DNA of 64,000 nucleotides from the NCBI RefSeq assembly GCF_932526225.1, contig NC_064039.1:992001-1056000 (forward strand), read 5' to 3'. Source of the DNA: Nematostella vectensis. Taxonomy: Eukaryota > Cnidaria > Anthozoa > Actiniaria > Edwardsiidae. Positions 22,901 through 34,000 of this stretch are shown in pieces; positions within the stretch are counted from its first letter, which is position 1, and each line of letters opens with the position of its first letter. Under the pieces are notes generated by a model. The model did not search any database, was not told the DNA's origin, and saw only the letters and a program-made list of their open reading frames with translations. The position numbers and the translations under genes are program-made.

Positions 22901-25900
22901 AGCCGTTGCGTCACCCTCAGCAACTGAAGCCGTTGCGTCACCCTCAGCAAATGAAGCTGCTACCTCACCCTCAGCAACTGGGGCTGTTGTGTCAGCCTCA
23001 GCAACTGTAGCCCTTACGTCACCCTCAGCAACTGAAGCTGCTGCATCACCCTCAGCAACTGAAGCCGTTGCGTCACCCTCAGCAATTGGAGCCGTTGCGT
23101 CACCCTCAGCAACTGGGGCCGTTGTGTCACCCTCAGCAACTAAAGCCGTTGCGTCACCCTCAGCAACTGAAGTCGTTACGTCACCCTCAGCAACTGGGGC
23201 CGTTGCGTCACCCTCAGCAACTGAAGCCGTTGCGTCACCCTCAGCAACTGAAGCCGTTGCGTCACCCTCAGCAACTGAAGCCGTTGCGTCACCCTCAGCA
23301 ACTGAAGCCGTTGCGTCACCCTCAGCAACTGAAGCCGTTGCGTCACCCTCAGCAACTGAAGCCGTTGCGTCACCCTCAGCAACTGAAGCCGTTGCGTCAC
23401 CCTCAGCAACTGAAGCCGTTGCGTCACCCTCAGCAACTGAAGCCGTTACGTCACCCTCAGCAACTGGGGCCGCTGCGTCACCCTCAGCAACTGAAGCCTT
23501 TGCGTCACCCTCAGCAACTGAAGCCGTCGCGTCACCCTCAGCAACTCAAGCCGTTGTGTCACCCTCAGCAACTTGGGCCGTTGCGTCACCCTCAGCAACT
23601 GAAGCCCTTGCGTCACCCTCGGCAACTGAAGCCCTTTCGTCACCCTCAGCAACTGAAGCCGTTTTGTCACCCTCAGCAACTTGGGCCGTTGTGTCACCCT
23701 CAGCAACTGAAGCCGTTGCGTCACCCTCAGCAACTGAAGCCGTTGCGTCACCCTCATCAACTGAAGCCGTTGCGTCACCCTCAGCAACTGAAGCCGTTGC
23801 GTCACCCTCAGCAACTGAAGCCGTTGCGTCACCCTCAGCAACTGAAGCCGTTGCGTCACCCTCAGCAACTGAAGCTCTTGCGTCACCCTCAGCAACTGAA
23901 GCCGTTACGTCACCCTCAGCAACTGGGGCCGCTGCGTCACCCTCAGCAACTGAAGCCTTTGCGTCACCCTCAGCAACTGAAGCCGTCGCGTCACCCTCAG
24001 CAACTCAAGCCGTTGCGTCACCCTCAGCAACTGAAGCCATTGTGTCACCCTCAGCAACTTGGGCCGTTGCGTCACCCTCAGCAACTGAAGCCCTTGCGTC
24101 ACCCTCGGCAACTGAAGCCCTTTCGTCACCCTCAGCAACTGAAGCCGTTTTGTCACCCTCAGCAACTTGGGCCGTTGTGTCACCCTCAGCAACGGAAGTT
24201 GTTGAATCACCCTCGACTGAGGCCATAGTTATAACCTCATTAACTGAAGCTGTTACTAGCACGTCATCGAAAGCAACAGTGACTTTTACTATCATCCCTT
24301 CGACAACTCAAATACAAGCCTCGACGACAATACCTAAAACTCCATCGCCTGAAGTCGAGTCCGTCAGTTTGGAAGTAACAATAGACATGGAGTTTAAACC
24401 TCAATATAATGACAAGAACAGCAAAGAATACAAAGAACTAGAAACGGATTTTACTAAAGCTATGACTGAGGTCTATAAAGACAAGGATGGATTCAAGCAA
24501 ATAATAATTAACGGCTTTACAAAGGGGAGTGTGGTATGTGATTTCACGGTGGTGTTCGAGGCAGGTTCGAAGGTGGATTCAAGTTCTCTCAAGTCTTCCC
24601 TGCAGGCTGCTGTTAACAGTGGACGGGTCCAGGGATTTAGGATCATAAAAATAGAGCTGAAAGAAGATGTTAAAGAAACCACAATGGAGGTTTTACCAAA
24701 GTGGGCTTTCGCTGTGCTGATACTCCTTGGAGCCATCGCATTCATCTTCCTTGTCACGATCATAGTGATGGCGGTAAGTAGTTTGTTTTCAATTTATGTC
24801 TTTTTTAGAAAGAACTGCTCATCCCTCTTCCCCTATCCCTTCTTTCTTCGTTTTACTTCCTTTCTTCTTTTTCTTCTTCTTGCCCCTCTCAACATTTCTT
24901 GTTTCTCAGACCGCTCTTCATTTTTTGTCTTTCTCTTCTTCATTTTTTCTCTTTCGCTTTCAAATGTTATCCTTTCCGTTTTGCTGTCTTCAGGTATTTT
25001 ATCGCCGCAGTAGCATGCAGGCGCCCGTGTACGTCTCAGGGTTCGACTTGGGGCAACAGTACGAGTCCATGACGATGGGAGACTATCATCTCCGAGCACA
25101 AGACGTCAGCTTCACCAAGGAAACGGATAAGGAATACGAGGTGATCGGAGAGGTGAACCCCACCGTGCCTGCACAGAAACCTGAGAAATATGAAAACCTG
25201 GTAAGCAGCTGTGTCTTTTGATGATTATGCATAGAGTCCTTGTATCAGCGGCCTTGGCGCCCAGGGACTGGGACTTACAGTGTGACGTGCGCAACATTGG
25301 CCAACAAGGACAAGATTTACTAAGACTCTGGATCTGGACACATGCGTGACTCTGAATCTGGACAGATGCGTGACTCTGATCTTGACACATGCGTGACTCT
25401 GAATCTGGACAGATGCGTGACTCTGATCTTGACACATGCGTGACTCTGAATCTGGACAAATGCGTGACTCTGATCTTGACACATGCGTGACTCTGATCTT
25501 GACACATGCGTGACTCTGAATCTGGACAGATGCGTGACTCTGATCTTGACACATGCGTGGCTCTGGATCTGGACACATACGTGACTCTGGATCTGGACTC
25601 ATGTGTGACTCTGGATCTGGACACATGCGTTACTCTGGATCTGGACACATACGTGACTCTGGATCTGGGCACATACGTGACTCTGGATCTGGGCACATGT
25701 GTGACTCTGGATCTGGACACATGCGTGATTTTGGATCTGGAAACATGCGTGACTCTGGATCTGGATACATGCGTGAAACTGGATGCGACTTGCGTGACTC
25801 TGGATACTTGACTTAGCGGATACTGTTATTTTGGACTTATTTTTATTATTAATTTTGCATTATTACCAAAAAAAACATTATTATCAGCAAGTTGGCAGTT

Positions 25901-26296
25901 ATTGTCAGCTACTTTTCTTATTCTAATCGACTGAAGTTCAAAAGATATATATCTCTTTATAGTAATTGTTGCGCGCTTCGCGTTGATGTATTTTCGTGAA
26001 GAAAACCCAGCTTTTTCAATTTGAATGACCAATATTTTGAATTACGGCCGCGCGAGAACAAGATATGAAAAACAAAAAATGCTTTGGTCCTCGTCCCCAG
26101 CTTTCGCCCGGCAAATCAAAACAAAAACGGCAAACGATATTTAAGGCGTCTCCTATTTTTGCACAAAAGCACGGCGTGCAGCCGTATAGCAGGCTACAGG
26201 TCGCAAATTCACCTCTTAACAGTTGATTATGAAGCGCAAAATCAGCCAATTAATGATTTTTTCTTTCTTTTTCAGGCGTATGACATGCCGGGATAA
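19131..26296 (+). CDS. Membrane mucin with SEA domain (mucin 1), complete, 1308 aa, four exons
   Basis: Exons: 19131-19191, 21136-24773, 24994-25200, 26276-26296 (phases 1, 0, 0; all GT-AG; 3927 bp). Exon 1 is a signal peptide (MEGGSNKCFLLLVLGMTFAH). Exon 2 holds a Ser/Thr/Ala/Pro ectodomain of about 100 nine-residue units (consensus TEAVASPSA), a likely dense O-glycosylation platform. It is followed by a SEA domain at about residues 1096-1195 with a KGSVV motif (G1151-S1152). This resembles the G-SVVV autocleavage site of SEA domains, with Cys after the valines. A transmembrane helix spans about 1210-1233. Exons 3-4 encode a 75-residue cytoplasmic tail with tyrosine motifs YESM, YEVI, YENL and YDMP. 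The architecture matches vertebrate MUC1/MUC16-type membrane mucins, but the identity of any orthologue is unknown. The intron before the last exon contains a 24-bp satellite. Confidence 0.9.
19858..19921. repeat. (AT)n microsatellite
   Basis: About 30 AT dinucleotides in intron 1 of mucin 1. Confidence 0.98.
19922..21135 (+). other. Rest of mucin 1 intron 1
   Basis: AT-rich intron without recognisable coding exon, ending at the acceptor tttcatttcaag (21135). Confidence 0.6.
21465..24200 (+). repeat. 27-bp coding minisatellite of mucin 1, ~100 copies
   Basis: Tandem ccctcagcaactgaagccgt + tgcgtca units in exon 2, in frame as nine-residue repeats. Less regular relatives extend back to about 21220. 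The array also stays open in other frames, giving spurious ORFs such as LRHPQQLKP on the plus strand and LLRVTQRLQ on the minus strand. Two blocks (about 23446-23700 and 23903-24180) share the same order of rare variants (EAF, QAV, WAV, EALSS), so they are a duplicated higher-order segment. Confidence 0.95.
25325..25812. repeat. 24-bp minisatellite in the last intron of mucin 1
   Basis: About 20 units of gactctgaatctggacagat + gcgt, changing at about 25560 to ggatctggacaca-type units. Confidence 0.92.
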
Positions 26297-28034
26297 CTCT
26301 CATATAGAATTTGGTCTAAAGTAGAATTTTTGTAACCTCTCCACTCATTTCATATTCTGGTATTTGATTATGCTCCAGGAATAGCTTTGATTAGATAACG
26401 ATACCCAAGATAACAGATAGATAGCTAAAGGCAGACAAGGACTTGGTGGGGAGGGGAGGGGTGGAGATAAAGATACCTAAGATAACAGATAGATAGCTAA
26501 ATGGGACAAGGACTTGGGGTAGGGAGGGGAATAGAGGTCCGCAGTTAGTAGATAGTGCAGTGTTGTGTTAGGTTCTCTGTAATTGATAACGTGACTTCAA
26601 CTTCCCCAACCCCTTTAACGTCAAACCGATCAAAGAACATTTATTGGAGAACAAGCAAAAACGAGGGGGGATTTGGATTGTTGTGCAAATATTCTATAAT
26701 GGGAAAATTACTTTTTAACGGATTCTTACAACTGGAACGGGTTTTTGGAAGGCATATAGGGGCATTGTCGTGTCAGCGCCCTGTATGGGGATGGTGGCTT
26801 ATCACAATAAGCCGTTTTGATTTGTCACAAATTTGGCTATTCATATTGCAAATGTATCGATATTTCTATCGATTTTACCACAACAAGATCTTACATAAAC
26901 AAAAAGTCTGTTTTGACATATTGTTCATAGTGAATTAGATAGACGCAAACTTGGAAAGATGTCAAGCATTGTTCGCTTTTTGTAGAACAAAATACGAAAT
27001 AAAAAAACAATTTATAGAATAGTTGGTGTGCATTATTGAAGAGTTATTATTCCCAAGCAGGAACAAATTATCAGCCATTGACAAAATAAACTATATACTG
27101 AAATTTAAGAACATCAGAACAGGCGCGTACACAGGGGATGCTCAGGGTCGACAAAACCTACCGCGAATAAAATATAAATCGAGCAGGAAAATCAGCTACA
27201 TCACGTCAGATATCTGAGGTTGCGCTGGAGACTAGCAAATGATAGGTACCAGGGCAACCCTTGCCGGTTAAAAGCTGCAATTTATTATACTAGAATTAAA
27301 TTGTAGTATTAATCAAATGCCGATAATTTAAGTATGTGTTTCTGTTTTTCCCAAAATGTATATATTATTTCGTCAATTTGGAAACGGCGGTAAATTCTCG
27401 AAATTGTATTATTGGGTTAAAGGTGTCGCTTTGTATTGTTAAAAGATTAATCCAAACAAAGTGTTTGCTTGACAATTTGAAAATGTGAATACTATGCAAA
27501 TGCATATCTATTATTAAGCTAAGACTAAATGCCTGCATTTTTATTATTATCGAACCCGAGGTTCGAAGCCACATAAGAGGTTATTTTTAGCTTTCAAAAA
27601 CGACTGCTTCTTATATTGTTTTGCATCTTTCGTGACAAACGCAACGTATTGAATTACAGCAGTCGATTAGTAATCTCTGACATCCGTCTATCATAATTTT
27701 CGTTGGTCGCCATTTTGGTTTAAGCTTCCTCAAGAAACAGCACAAGGTTTTCGCAGGATTTCAGCTGAATGCAGGTTGGTGAGAAGTCTGTCGTGTTTTG
27801 TCCCCAGTGCGACGAAAATATCTCTCACTAATACCTCATTGGCTGGACAAACGCTAGGATTTTGCATGAAATGACTAGTCTTTTGCTGATCACATCTGAG
27901 ATTTCTGCGAACGTTCGTCTAGTTATCTTATAGAAAAACGTACAGGGCCCCATTAACCTCGTCATAAATGAAAACCATTCCAAAAAATCAGTTCTTTATT
28001 TCTGATTTCTCAGCGAGAAGCAGGCAGGGGTTCC
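26297..28034. other. Mucin 1 3' UTR and intergenic region
   Basis: A ~95-bp stretch with gataacagatagatagctaa is duplicated (about 26395-26440 and 26472-26520). A candidate AATAAA lies at 26998-27003. A cggcgcgtacacagggg-like repeat end lies near 27121. No other gene recognised. Confidence 0.4.
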
Positions 28035-31000
28035 ATGGAGAAAATGGTGATCTTGAAGTCATGGGGCATAATTACCGCGCTAACAATATCATTTTGCGGA
28101 TCTAATGTCGGTAAGTCTAAACATAAAGTATTCGAAATAAATGTTGTATGAGCTGTATCCCACAATACTACCGGTTGTTACTTTATTTCTTGGTAACAAG
28201 TATTAGAATTACTAACAAGGATGCAGACTATTGTGTACCATGCTATTTTGATCACTGATGTAATAACAATCAACTTTATCTTTATTTATCAAAGTTTAAT
28301 GTAGGCTACGGCTATTTGGTTTAAAATTGGTTGCTGTGAAATCAGGGGACTCAAAGATTGCTTGTTTTAATTAGTATTGAATTTCACTAAATGAAATGGC
28401 TATATCTTTATTGTCATTATTTAGTCGACCTTCTGTGTGACCAGTGTGAGGAATTCTTATCCGGCTTAGACACTGCCACGCAGCAGTGAAACTGGACTGA
28501 ATTTAAATTTGAAAGAAACCTGTTTAAACAAAATACACCCTATTTTAATAAATAAGATATTTGGCTTAAAAATATAAAGAAATAAAAGAAAATCCACGGA
28601 AGAACAACTTAAATCCCCCCTTTCTTGAAACCCTTGCTTCGCCCCCCCTTTCTTGAAACCCTTGCTTCGCCCCCCCCTTCTTGAAACCCTTGCTTCGCCC
28701 CCCCTTCTTGAAACCCTTGCTTCGCCCCCCCCCCCTTCTTAAAACCCTTGCTTCCCCCCCCTTTCTTGAAACCCTTGCTTCGCCCCCCCCTTCTTGAAAC
28801 CCTTGCTTCGCCCCCCCCTTCTTGAAACCCTTGCTTCGCCCCCCCCTTCTTGAAACCCTTGCTTCGCCCCCCCCTTCTTGAAACCCTTGCTTCGCCCCCC
28901 CTTTCTTGAAACCCTTGCTTCGCCCCCCCCTTTCTTGAAACCCTTGCTTTGGCCCCCCCTTTCTTGAAACCCTTGCTTCGCCCCCCCTTCTTGAAACCCT
29001 TGCTTCGCCCCCCCTTTCTTGAAACCCTTGCTTCGCCCCCCCCTTTCTTGAAACCCTTGCTTTGGCCCCCCCTTTCTTGAAACCCTTGCTTCGCCCCCCC
29101 CTTCTTGAAACCCTTGCTTCGCCCCCCCTTCTTGAAACCCTTGCTTCGCCCCCCTTCTTGAAACCCTTGCTTCGCCCCCCTTTCTTAAAACCCTTGCTTC
29201 GCCCCCCCCCCCCTTTCTTAAAACACTTGCCTCGCCCCCCTTTCTTAAAACCCTTGCTTCGCCCCCCCTTTCTTAAAACCCTTGCTTCGCCCCCCCCCCT
29301 TCTTGAAACCCTTGCTTCGCCCCCCTTTCTTAAAACCCTTGCTTCGCCCCCCTTTCTTGAAACCCTTGCTTCGCCCCCCCTTCGTGAAACCCTTGCTTCG
29401 CCCCCCCCTTTTTAAAACCCTTGCTTCGCCCCCCCTTCTTGAAACCCTTGCTTCGCCCCCCCCCTTCTTGAAACAATTGCTTCGCCCCCCCCCCTTTCTT
29501 AAAACCCTTGCCTCGCCCCCCTTTCTTAAAACCCTTGCTTCGCCCCCCCCCCTTCATGAAACCCTTGCTTCGCCCCCATTTCTTGAAACCCTTGCTTTGC
29601 CCCCCCTTCTTGAAACCCTTGCTTCGCCCCCCTTTCTTGAAACCCTTGCTTCGCCCCCCCCCCTTTCTTGAAACCCTTGCTTCGCCCCCCCCCTTCTTGA
29701 AACCCTTGCTTCGCCCCCCTTTCTTGAAACCCTTGCTTCGCCCCCCCCCTTTCTTGAAACCCTTGCTTCGCCCCCCCCTTCTTGAAACCCTTGCCTCGCC
29801 CCCCTTTCTTAAAACCCTTGCTTCGCCCCCCCCCTTTCTTGAAACCCTTGCTTCGCCCCCCCTTTCTTGAAACCCTTGCTTCGCCCCCCCCCTTCTTGAA
29901 ACCCTTGCTTCGCCCCTCCCCCCTTTCTTGAAACCCTTGCTTCGCCCCCCCCTCTTTCTTGAAACCCTTGCTTTGCGCCCCCCTTTCTTAAAACCCTTTC
30001 TTCGCCCCCCTTTCTTAAAACCCTTGCTTCGCCCCCCCTTCTTGAAACCCTTGCTTCGCCCCCCCTTCTTTAAACCCTTGCTTCGCCCCCCCCTTTCTTT
30101 AAATCCTTGCTTCGCCCCCCCCCCCCTTTCTTGAAACCCTACCTCCGGCCCCCTTTCTTGAGACCCTTGCTTCTCCCCCCTTTCTTGAAACCCTTGCGTC
30201 GGCCCCCCTGGAACTCCTGGATCCGCCCCTGATTACCATCATCACCAGGGGCAGTCTTGGGTATCAATTTGAAAAAGGATAGTATTATTGAACCGAAACA
30301 TTTTTAGGCCAAGTGGGATGCAAGGGGGGACACGATACAGAAAAATTAAGAAAATATTGGGGTAGAACAGCCATGTCCTTACTGTTGATTTCCTTTATAT
30401 TCATTTGGGAAAAGGGGGTGCCCTCAGTAACACACCCTCAGCCCTGCACCATTACCGCGGGCTGCGGAGGTCCCCCGAATAGTGAGGGGGGGGGATTATC
30501 CCAGACTCAAGGGTCCAAGGCCGTCAGAGAAGGGTACTGAAAATGACCTTAGTCTGACGGATTTGACCTCCGCTTCTTCACCATCGTCGTTAACATCATC
30601 GAGTTAAATAATCGATGGAGTCCAAAGTAACCTGTAGATGTTTTTTCATCTCTACTTGCAGCAATATCACCATCCACTCCAGCGACGACATTATCACCAC
30701 TCTCATCGTCATCACTCTCATCGTCATCACTCTCATCGACATCATCATCACTCTCATCGACGACAAACGCAACAGATATAGCAGCTGAAGGTATGTTACA
30801 TTCCTGCAATGCGTCAACTCAACACGCGCAGTCCTTAGCCTTCGATTTTGATCATGTTTCCGTCAATAAGGCCGTGATATCTATGGAAACCTAGCCGCGC
30901 TGTTTGCATTGGTCAGATGGAAAGTAAAAACGCGTGTATTAACTAATTTCAAATAAAATTGCGCTCTAAACAAAGTTAAAGTCATCTGATAAAAAGGGTA

Positions 31001-34000
31001 GTAAATAACAGCATTTATTCGCAGCTGTTACATACTTTTCTCCATCTTTACCGCTCCGGAAAAGTCGATTCCTAGCTACGCGCACAAGAACTCCTATTTT
31101 TGCACCATCTTGTTGACCCGCTACATGTTGTGTATCTGTTATTCTGTTATTCCTCCTTAGTCGTCTGATTACTATTAGCGCTTTTATGACTCTTATGGGG
31201 TGGGCTTCTATTTTGTGTTTGTCACGGGTTCTCTTTTTTTTGTTTGCTTCCGCCCTGCACCATTTCCACGTATAGTGGGGGTAGAGGGCGAATTCTCCCA
31301 AACTCAAGGAGGCCCGCTACAGCGGTGTACCGACAATGACCTTCAGTCTGAGAGATTTTCCTCTACTAATCGGTCGCGCATACAGGGGGTTCGCAGGGTG
31401 CGCGCGCATCCCCCCCCCCCATTGGCGGCCAATTGGTCATTTTTTATAGGAATCTTATCATCATCAACACCATTACAACCCTCGCCATGATCACCATTAT
31501 AATCAGAACACCATAATTATAATAATAGTCATCTTCGTCATCAATGATATCATCATTATCAACGCCATCATCATTATCATCATCGAGTAAAATTTAAGTG
31601 ACCTGGAGATATGTTTCAATTCTCCTTTTAGCGACAACTTCAATATTATCATCCCCAACACTTTCGCCATCAACCACACTTATATTAGCGAAAAACTCGA
31701 TGACAACCGCAACAGCGAATACAACAGCTGAAGGTATGTGACATTCATGCAATTGCGAGGTGGTCTTCTATGACAGTTACGCTTATGAGGTGGTCTTCTA
31801 TGACAGTTACGCTTATGCATGGTCTTCTATGACAGTTACGCTTATGCATGGTCTTCTATGACAGTTACGCTTATGCATGGTCTTCTATGACAGTTACGAT
31901 TATAAGCTGGTCTTCTATGGCTTTTTCGCTTATAAGGTGGTCTTCTATGACAGTTACGCTTATAAGGTGGTCTTCTATGACAGTTACGCTTATGAGGTGG
32001 TCTTCTATGACATTTAAGCTTATAAGATGGTCTTCTATGGCTTTTACGCTTATGAGGTGTTCTTCTATGACAGTTATTTTATGATTGTCACAGGATCTCT
32101 TGATCTCTGCTTATTAATTTATTTTTTATTCTTACGACAGTGACACAGACTTATATCGCACCATCTTCTTCTACTTGTAAGTGGGTTTGTAATATAATAA
32201 ACACAACAAAACACAAAATGACATGGCACAACACGACACCTCACAACAAAACACAGCACAACAACACACACCACGGCACAACACAGTACAATAGCGCACA
32301 CCATGACAGATAACGACAAAACACGATACAACACGACACGACACAGCACAACACAATACAACACGTAACAGCACAACACAATACAACACAACACATAACA
32401 ACAAAACACGACACAACACGAAACAACACAGCACAACATGACATAACACAGTAACACAGCTCGAGACAACACAACAAAACACACAGCAAAGCACGAGTAA
32501 ACACTTAACCTAGAAAGCACTTACCCTAGCACAGATCTCACACAACACGCCACAGCAACGCGTTCCACATTTTAACCCCCAGAAAAACAGCAACACGTAT
32601 AAAAAAGTATACGCAAAAAGTATACCCTTTACAGGGGTACGTCGTGTCGACGAGGGGTGGGGAGGGGGGGAGGGGGGAAATCAGATAAGAATGTGCTGGG
32701 GGTTCGCGAAATAGCCTTTGTACAGTATATTTCACATCAAGATTTGCCTGTTGCTTTCAGCTAATGTGACAGACGGAATGACCTCAGCATCAGCATACAC
32801 CATTTCGCCGTCTCCAACAAGTAAGTTACTCGCGAAGTTTACCGAAAAAGCAAAATATTACAGAACCATACAGAACAATACAGAATAGCCTACTTGTTGG
32901 CGTTTTTTATTCGTCAAGAAAACAAGGGGGGTCTAACTCAACTTATACTCAGCTCATAAGCGGGCTCCCTGTGGATTTGTTTTCCTGACTCCATACTCAC
33001 ATTTGACTGGGTTCCCCATGTTTATTATCGACTTTCAAGAAAGAGGGAGATTTCGTTTGTGAAATAGCACCATTGGTGACCGTTCGTGTGTTGCAAGTTT
33101 TTTTTACATGTAGCTCGCGTAAAAATAGTGGGATATACCCTACCTTACCGTACCTAAGCATACTCCACACGACATCACCTTACCATACCTAAGCATACTC
33201 CGCACGACATTACCTTACCCTACCTAGCATACTCCGCACGACATCACCTTACCATACCTAAGCATCCTCCACACGACATCACCTTTACCCCGTTCAGAAA
33301 AAATCTATGTTCTAGAAATAATATGTTACATTTTATCTGTGTTCTTGTCATCAGTACCGCCCAGTTCCACAAACCCAAGGACCACCCCCATGACAGGTTG
33401 TATTGAAAGCACCACTTTCGCTCGCTAAATTTATGAAATTACAACAACGGCAATAATTGCAGTATAGTTCACGTCCCTAAGTTGTGTTAAATCGCACGCA
33501 CCTCTACCTCTCAAAATTACTGTTTTTGCTGCCAACACTACAACTTTACTCTGAGGTTCAGATTTATGTGAAATCGTAACCCACCCCTCCCCCTCCTCCT
33601 CTCTCGCCACCTCCTTCTCCCCTCCCTCCCACTAACAACTTAAATTGGATCTACAGAGGCTCCTACAGCATTCTGGGATATGTCCGTTGCCAAGCTCGGT
33701 AACTTGTGGAGTTTCGTGATCATGGTGGTAGCTATCTTGCTGTGTCTGATTCTCTTCGTTGCGCTCGTTTGCATGTGTGTAAGTAATATGTGCCCTCATG
33801 TACCATCCTTAGACCGGGCTAAATGATATGACCATCATCTTTTGTTTGTTTTGTTTTTTTCGATCCGTTGTATTTGATATGGCCTTGCGCACGGTATTGC
33901 GCAAGCCTGGCTCAACAAGGAATTTCTCGACGTTTTAGATTTACTGCTATTTCTTAAGTATTGCATTATACGTATCCGGAATTTGGGATATAAAAGTTTG

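Noticed and set aside
27540-27580. Possible tRNA B-box (gaggttcgaagcc)
   Set aside because: No matching A-box or cloverleaf could be formed upstream.
29062-30134. Several Pro/Leu/Phe-rich ORFs
   Set aside because: All are frames of the C-rich 27-bp satellite; variable C-run lengths shift frame between units.
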